64,000 bases of DNA from the NCBI GenBank assembly GCA_030685235.1, contig MU839137.1:62001-126000 (forward strand). Reading direction: 5' to 3'. How positions within the stretch are numbered: the stretch's first letter is position 1; each line of letters starts with the position of its first letter. The position numbers and the translations under genes are program-made. The notes below the pieces were generated by a model. The model had not been told where the DNA came from. It ran no database searches and saw only the letters and a program-made list of their open reading frames with translations. Shown piece after piece: positions 58,700 to 64,000 of this stretch. The stretch is from Copromyces sp. CBS 386.78 (Eukaryota > Ascomycota > Sordariomycetes > Sordariales > Sordariaceae).

Positions 58700-59656
58700 T
58701 CAACCCAAAATCTTACTCCCCAAGACCTCCTCAAAATCTCTCGCCCACGCCAACTTTGCACCCTCCCGGGCTTCCGACACATGCAGCACCTCAAACCCCA
58801 ACCTCTGCAAAGTGCCCAATAACTTGCTCTTCTCCTCCTCGCCCTCATTCACCACCACGATCCCCGTATCCGCTCTCAACAAACACTCCAAATCCGTCAC
58901 CGAATCCCCAAAGTACACGCTCCTCCCCCCATCCGCATCCGTCTCATCCAGCAGCATCGTCTCAAACCCCTCCAGCTTATCCCTAGCAGTCATCATAACC
59001 TTGCCTCCCATCTCCTCCGGTCCTTCCAGCTCTCCGTCAGGATACTTAATCTCATTAACCCTCTTGACAAAGCCTTTGTGACCCTGACCACCATCTTCTG
59101 CCTCAATCACCCCCTCAACGAACGCCTGGGACCAGTTCACGCTCACTATCCCCAACTTATCTCCTCTCGCTCTAGCTTGTCGCACAAACTCTGAGAACCC
59201 CTTCCTCATTGTTACAATATTTCCTTCACCCCCCTCCCAGTCTGGATCCTCGCCATATTCTCTAGCCTTCCTCCCAAGTTCCACCCACCGCTCCCTTGTC
59301 AACCCGGCGAAGAACTTGGCGTTGACTACCCTCTCTACGCTCGCAACTTCGACGGTTCGCAAGCTCTCCAGGTAGGCCAGCTCCTCCGCCAAGGTCTTTC
59401 TGTCTTCGACTTTGGGGACGTATAACTCTTTGTGCTTTGCGTGGTCGGCGACGTAGAGGTCGACTATGTTCTTCCACTTATTACGAGCCTCATTTCGAGG
59501 GCGGGTGAGACTGGTAGAGTAGATGGGGCATTGAGCGAGAATGTTGATAGTGTCTTGTTGGGTGACGGTACCGTCAAAGTCAAAGACTATCAGGCGAGCC
59601 ATTCTCTGGGTAATGTTGCGGGTTATGCTTTGATGAGCGGTTTTCCAGAAGGGCAT
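58700..59656 (-). CDS. HAD-superfamily phosphatase-like hydrolase
   Basis: Probable Mg-dependent small-molecule or phospho-substrate phosphatase; the substrate is unknown. Single exon, 318 aa from the first ATG; Met19 (MARLIVFDFDGTVT, start 59,602) is an equally plausible start. HAD motif I is FDFDGTV (nucleophile Asp26, acid/base Asp28), motif II lies in LGIVSVNWSQ, motif III Lys in TARDKLEG, and motif IV in YFGDSVTDLECL. The insert between motifs I and II is helical (C1-type cap position). The overall layout resembles MtnX/thiamine-phosphatase-like fungal HADs, but there is no basis for naming the substrate. No intron, signal peptide or membrane segment is visible. Confidence 0.88.
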   Translation of the reverse strand: MPFWKTAHQSITRNITQRMARLIVFDFDGTVTQQDTINILAQCPIYSTSLTRPRNEARNKWKNIVDLYVADHAKHKELYVPKVEDRKTLAEELAYLESLRTVEVASVERVVNAKFFAGLTRERWVELGRKAREYGEDPDWEGGEGNIVTMRKGFSEFVRQARARGDKLGIVSVNWSQAFVEGVIEAEDGGQGHKGFVKRVNEIKYPDGELEGPEEMGGKVMMTARDKLEGFETMLLDETDADGGRSVYFGDSVTDLECLLRADTGIVVVNEGEEEKSKLLGTLQRLGFEVLHVSEAREGAKLAWARDFEEVLGSKILG

Positions 59657-60180
59657 CGAAGCTGTAAAAGGGCTGGGTTAGGAGTTTGTTTGTGGTATCC
59701 CAGAGGCGGATGGAATGCAAGTTGTGAGAAAGATAAAGGAACTGTAACTAGGAACAAAGGAAAGTGCAGCAACCAGTGTACCTATTATATACCTGGCCAG
59801 TTACAAGTTCCCTAATTAGGTAACTGCGGGCCCCACTTCATTTATGGATATTGTGTTTGACATCAAACAGTCTTGGGAATCGCCCAAGGTGTTGTACCAT
59901 CGTCACACATTGTAACTAAAGTTTGAAATACGAAAGCAGTTGAATAACAACAGCTGCAAAACTTTGAAAATTGTGAGGAACAAACATCTCAAGGTGGAAA
60001 ACTGATTCTTGTTAAGTGATGCAACGGGTATCATTGTATGAGCATGGTCCTAGAGACCGTTCGTCTTGCGAGCAAAGGAAAAACGCAGCAAACCCAGTCT
60101 ACCCAAAACGCCTGACGAAAAGCAAGTAAATGGGCCAGAAGGACAATGGCCTCCCTCAAAACCTTGCTTAATCCTGCCAT
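59657..60180. other. Intergenic region between the HAD gene and TFG2
   Basis: 524 bp, moderately A-rich, with no supported gene. Confidence 0.6.
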
Positions 60181-61403
60181 TTAAAACAGGACATCCTCCA
60201 TCTTGATATCGTCATCGTCCTCATCCTCGGATGCGATTTCGGGTTTGGGTGCCGCTTCGTTGGTTGGTGCCGGCAGGTCCTTGTCAGAAATCATACTCTG
60301 GTATTCCGGCTTGAGAGACCAGTGATTCGCGAAAGTACCCGTTCGGTGAATAACGGCAATCTTGTCCAAGCACTCTCGAATGAAGGCCTCGGGCTGAGGA
60401 ATTCGAGAGCGCAGTGCCTTGATGGACCAGTACATGTAGACGGAGAAACATTTGGCGAGCTCGTCGAGGAGCTGGTTCTCGGGCCAGCGAGCGGTCTTGT
60501 TATCCATCTTCTTGGCCTTGCTCGGAGCCTCGGTCGTGCGCTGTTGTTGGGTATTAGTGAAAGTTCTAGTGGTAATATTCCTTCGAAAACACGCACCAAG
60601 AATGTCTCCCAGCCCTTGGGATCCGTAATACCATTAGGTGGTAGACGATCCAGGACCTGTACTGTATGCTTGGGAGCCGTCTGCTTCTGACCTCGAGCAG
60701 CAAGCGCATAGTCTGTCTCCGGATTCTCCAAAGGAGTGGCAACCACCTCACGCTTAATTGTTGCTGCAATCGTTGTTTGTTCTGTACTCTGAAGTTAACA
60801 CCTATCAGGCAGGCCAGCTGAGGAATTGTGTATGACGAACTTGGAATGGCCTTCTTTGTGTACTGCTGTCCCTTCTTTGCGCGTTCCTGGGGCGGTTCTG
60901 ACTGCTTCATCTGCTGGCGCACAAGGTGTGCAGGTATGCCCTGAGCCAAAGCCTCAGCCCGCTCCTTGTTCTTGGCGGCATAACTTGGGTGGTCGTGTTC
61001 ACCGAAGATGAAAGTGTTGTTGACGTTCGCATCTACCATGTCGAGGTTATATTCCTTAGGAATATCGTAGTGCTGTGGAAGGTCGTCGAGGAGAATTTGG
61101 AGCTTCTGAAAGTGCAAACAATGTCAGTAAACCGATTAAACAATACAGTGTCCAGGGCGAAGTGTTGGAACCGACCTCCGGTTGACCTTCTTGGACAATT
61201 CGACGGACTTTCCCGATCTGGATTTCTGCATCGTCCGGAAGCGAAGCCCAAGCTTTCCAGACATAGCCTGGGAGGCGAGCGAGATACGCGTTCTTCAGAG
61301 GGAAATCATTGGGATCGTAAAATCCCAAGTCGGCTGATTCATCTAGCTCGTCTTCGGCGAAAGCTGCATCCGGGTCAGACTTGATTCTCATGGGATCGGC
61401 CAT
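60181..61403 (-). CDS. TFG2: Transcription initiation factor IIF, beta subunit (TFIIF-beta / RAP30 / Tfg2)
   Basis: RNA polymerase II general factor; pairs with the alpha subunit and delivers Pol II to promoters. Four exons: 61403-61176, 61105-60841, 60781-60597 and 60540-60181. Phases agree and give 345 aa. The dimerisation domain spans the first two exons (LPGYVWKAWASLPDDAEIQIG, then NVNNTFIFGEHD). The family motif AIPKQTT is restored across intron 2, which fixes its unusual GTTCGT donor. The C-terminal winged helix lies at about 245-305 (FSVYMYWSIKALRSRIPQPE, then HWSLKPEYQ), followed by an acidic tail (EDEDDDDIKMED). Introns 1 and 2 have weak donors (GTCGGT, GTTCGT). Divergent from the ZC3H3-like gene with 745 bp between starts. 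Confidence 0.93.
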
Positions 61404-62148
61404 GGTTGATGTTGGTCGCTGTCACGAATCTAATGGATATCGGTATGCGACTAAATATTATATCGCTCGTTCGTGGTTATCGGGGTCTTGTGGCAGCGTG
61501 GACCGAGAGTTGGGGCGTGATTGTCGTGGTTGTTGTTGTGGTTGTTGAGGTTGCTTTGGTACACAGTAAAGCAGCCGTGAACGTCAACGTCAGGACAAAG
61601 ACCGTACCTGGGTACGTACCTTACCTTTTCAAATATTATGTAAGCCGCTACTTGAGCCTAGCGCGACCCGCTCTCCCGCAAGTGAAGCGGCTAGTGGGGT
61701 CTTTGATGACATGGAAGTACCCTTTGTACCTCTTTCAGTGAAGGTGGTGACTGGTGACGCATTGCTCCAGGGGCCTTCTATTCTCTGATAGCGACCTTGC
61801 TATCCCCTGATTGGCTGATCTCTGGCGCATCCCCCTCAAAGATCACTGGCGGTTCTTCGCCGCCCTTGGACAATGGAACTGAACCAAAATCCTTCCACCT
61901 TGCATCCCATCATCTATCTGTTTTGCGCGCCGCCGCAATCATCTCAACAACAACGTTATCGAATCGAACAAACGGCACCAGAAACATCGCGGCCCCTCGT
62001 CGCTTTTGCTTCACCTTGAATAACCGACACAAGACGATCGCCTTATCGTGCAACACCTAGGCAATATACCGATACCTCTCTAATATTGAAATTGCAGCAA
62101 CAACCATTACCTGTGTTGGCCCTTGGATTCGAACAAAAAGATACCAAG
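61404..62148. promoter_or_regulatory. Shared intergenic region between TFG2 and the ZC3H3-like gene
   Basis: 745 bp between divergent ATGs. A GTTGTTGTGG-type G/T run lies at about 61,523-61,550. No TATA box or named element is convincing. Confidence 0.5.
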
Positions 62149-63683
62149 ATGACAATATCCCCCGAGGAACAGGAGCTGATGGAAAAGATCGCCCGTGTGG
62201 CCGGTCAGATCAACCAGCACAAAAACCAACAAGCAGGCCTTGTTCCGCCGCAGAGCAGCCACGCACCATCGCATCACCGTACGTCCGTGGAGTCTCGAAA
62301 CAGCAACCGTGCTGGTATTGACGGTCGTGAAGACTCAGGTTATTCTGGAAGCTGGCGTCATCAAAGAGGAGGCTACCCATACCCGTCCCGCGCCCATCAC
62401 GCCAAGCCTGTCCACCGTCACAGGACCTTGGTGCTGAATGGCGCATCTCAACAAGGTAAAGCCGGTCAGCCCAGCTCGGGCGCCACGTCGGACTCGTCCA
62501 CGTCGTCCTGGGTAGCAAAGAACGACCGCCACCGTCAAATCATCAACTCGTCCATCTATCAAAAGGAAGCCCAGGCTCGCACTCGGGCCATCGAGCAAAC
62601 CCTGCTCCAGAAGCAACAGCAGAGAGATGAATTGGAACGGACCAAGTTGATCAGCCATCTACACCGTGCTGGCAATCGCTCGGCAGCGGTACCAAACCAA
62701 TATGAACTAACTGTGCAGGGTATACGTTTTGCCGTCACGAAGAATGGAAGCAAACTCGTCAAGATTCCCGGTGCGTCGATACCGCGATCGCAAGCGCTGG
62801 CTGTGCCCAGTACTCACCCTTTCGCAGGCGATCTCAACTCGGGGCCGACCCCTAAAATGGCCATCGTAGGCGGTGTCAAGTTCTACCGCAGCAAAAACGG
62901 GAACTTGTACCGCCATGGAATTGTTAAAGCGCAGCGGTATGTGGCCCGATCCCCTTTGAGTCATCCGCTAACTCTAGCTTGTGGTAGGCAATCCGGCGCC
63001 GTTAAGAAGGTCAACGTGCCTTGCCGTAACTTCTCCATGACCGGTAACTCCAATTTCCCAGATTACGGAACTTCAACCGACACCACGTCGAAACGACTGG
63101 GTCTGGTAAGTCCAAGGGATGTTGATACTGACATACACCCTCAGGTTCATGCACCAAAGGGCCCCGGTGCCGCTACATCCACGACCCGGCCAAGGTTGCC
63201 GTTTGCAAGGACTTTCTCCAGCAAGGGGAATGCATTAACGGTGACTCTTGCGATCTTTCGCACGAACTCTCTGCTGAACGCACCCCCACGTGCTTGCACT
63301 TCATCAAGGACAGTTGCACAAAACCTGACTGCAAATTCACTCACGCAAAAGTGTCTCCTGCTGCCCCGGTCTGCCGACAGTTTGGCCTCTACGGCTACTG
63401 CGAGAAGGGTGGAAGCTGTACTGACCGCCATGTTTTCGAATGTCCCGACTTCAGCAACACTGGCGTGTGTAATACCAAGGGTTGTAAGCTGCCGCACCGG
63501 GAGAGGGCGAGCGTTCTGCGCAGGGCCAATGCCCGCGACGACGCAGAGATGGAGGATCTTTCCAGCGACGATGAATCGGTCGATAGCGATGACGTCGACT
63601 CGGACGAGGTTGACGAGTTTGTTGGCCAGGACGATGATCCTGACTTGGATTTCGCCGAGCAAAAGGACTTCATCCAGTTTTGA
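62149..63683 (+). CDS. CCCH zinc-finger RNA-binding protein, ZC3H3 / S. pombe Red5-like
   Basis: Relatives act in nuclear poly(A) RNA processing, export and exosome-linked RNA decay. Four exons: 62149-62770, 62828-62936, 62988-63043 and 63145-63683; all phases agree and give 441 aa. Five CCCH fingers fill the C-terminal part: Cys256/265/271/His275, Cys283/292/298/His302, Cys312/320/325/His329, Cys339/348/354/His358 and Cys362/371/376/His380. Spacings are x8/x5/x3 in fingers 1, 2 and 4, x7/x4/x3 in finger 3 and x8/x4/x3 in finger 5. Before them is the family-specific VGGVKFYRSKNGNLYRHG. The N-terminus is Ser/His/Arg-rich with a helical segment (about 140-180). The tail is strongly acidic and ends QKDFIQF. 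The first in-frame ATG is used. Intron 1 is 57 bases and would stay in frame if retained. Confidence 0.92.
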
Positions 63684-64000
63684 TTGGTGCGGTCCTGGCT
63701 CGTCTGTTTCGGTCCTTGGTTTTTCCCGAGCCTTGCCGGCTTGTTGATACCCTTTGATGTTTCTGTTTTTCTATAGAACAACCCGCTGCAATTTCCGGAT
63801 TGGCAGTGGGTAGAGGAGGATAAGAGAAGGAAAAAAAAGAAGGGAAGAGAAAGCAAAAAAGAAAGAAAAGAATTGTGTAAAAGGACGGGTGGATTTCCTT
63901 CGAAGAATAACTTAGACTATGTAACCCTGTTAGAGCATAGATAATAGGAGAGCATGACCGCACTTGATACATGACAACGATAGTGTAGTTGGCCTGTGGT
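63684..64000. other. 3' flank of the ZC3H3-like gene to the right edge
   Basis: 317 bp of probable 3' UTR and intergenic sequence, with an A/G-rich tract at about 63,820-63,870. No gene is supported. Confidence 0.6.

Noticed and set aside
1..64000. CRISPR array, prophage, secondary-metabolite cluster or heterokaryon-incompatibility genes
   Set aside because: The DNA is eukaryotic with introns; no regularly spaced repeats, polyketide/NRPS domains, HET or NLR-type sequences were seen.

Overview
This is a stretch of a filamentous ascomycete (Pezizomycotina) nuclear chromosome, most likely a Sordariomycete. Genes are interrupted by short introns of about 48-100 bases with GTATGT/GTAAGT-type donors, CTAAC-type branch sites and CAG/TAG acceptors. 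The products are typical fungal housekeeping proteins, and a lcl-3 nuclease, a Rax2 protein and a C2H2 regulator are present. I worked from the sequence alone. The exon models come from reading splice sites and checking phase; no alignment or RNA data were used.

Left gene-dense block (1-20,460): the 3' end of an unidentified CDS at the left edge; FAN1 (interstrand crosslink repair nuclease, minus) facing away from SDC1 (Dpy-30 subunit of COMPASS, plus); ribosomal protein S13 (minus); the U2AF large subunit (minus) facing away from OGG1 (plus); an UBE3D/HECT_2-like protein (minus) facing away from SF3B1 (plus). DNA repair (FAN1, OGG1) and 3' splice-site/branch-site recognition (U2AF65, SF3B1) are each represented twice. 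The U2AF65 UHM domain and the three SF3B1 ULM motifs are both readable.

Middle gene-poor block (20,461-48,407): only two genes can be supported in about 28 kb, a two-finger C2H2 transcription factor at 29,973-31,233 and a tRNA-Lys(CTT). Around them lie very long non-coding stretches with simple repeats, a 38-base poly(A) run, a 402-bp MITE-like element with a nested foldback (43,958-44,359) and a 2-kb zone full of short palindromes based on TACCTAGGTA/ACCTCTAGGTA (about 44,680-46,750).

Right block (48,408-64,000): the intronless Rax2 polarity protein; a second MITE-like element (54,225-54,555); the mitochondrial-type nuclease lcl3; an unrecognised Cys-rich small protein; a HAD-family phosphatase-like protein; the TFIIF beta subunit (minus) facing away from a five-CCCH ZC3H3/Red5-like RNA-binding protein (plus).

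Four divergent gene pairs share intergenic regions of 439-745 bp. I found no secondary-metabolite cluster, no CRISPR array and no clearly new multi-gene system. The items most worth a second look are the two MITE candidates, the coding-like tandem duplication downstream of SDC1, the regulatory desert around the C2H2 gene and the palindrome-rich zone.
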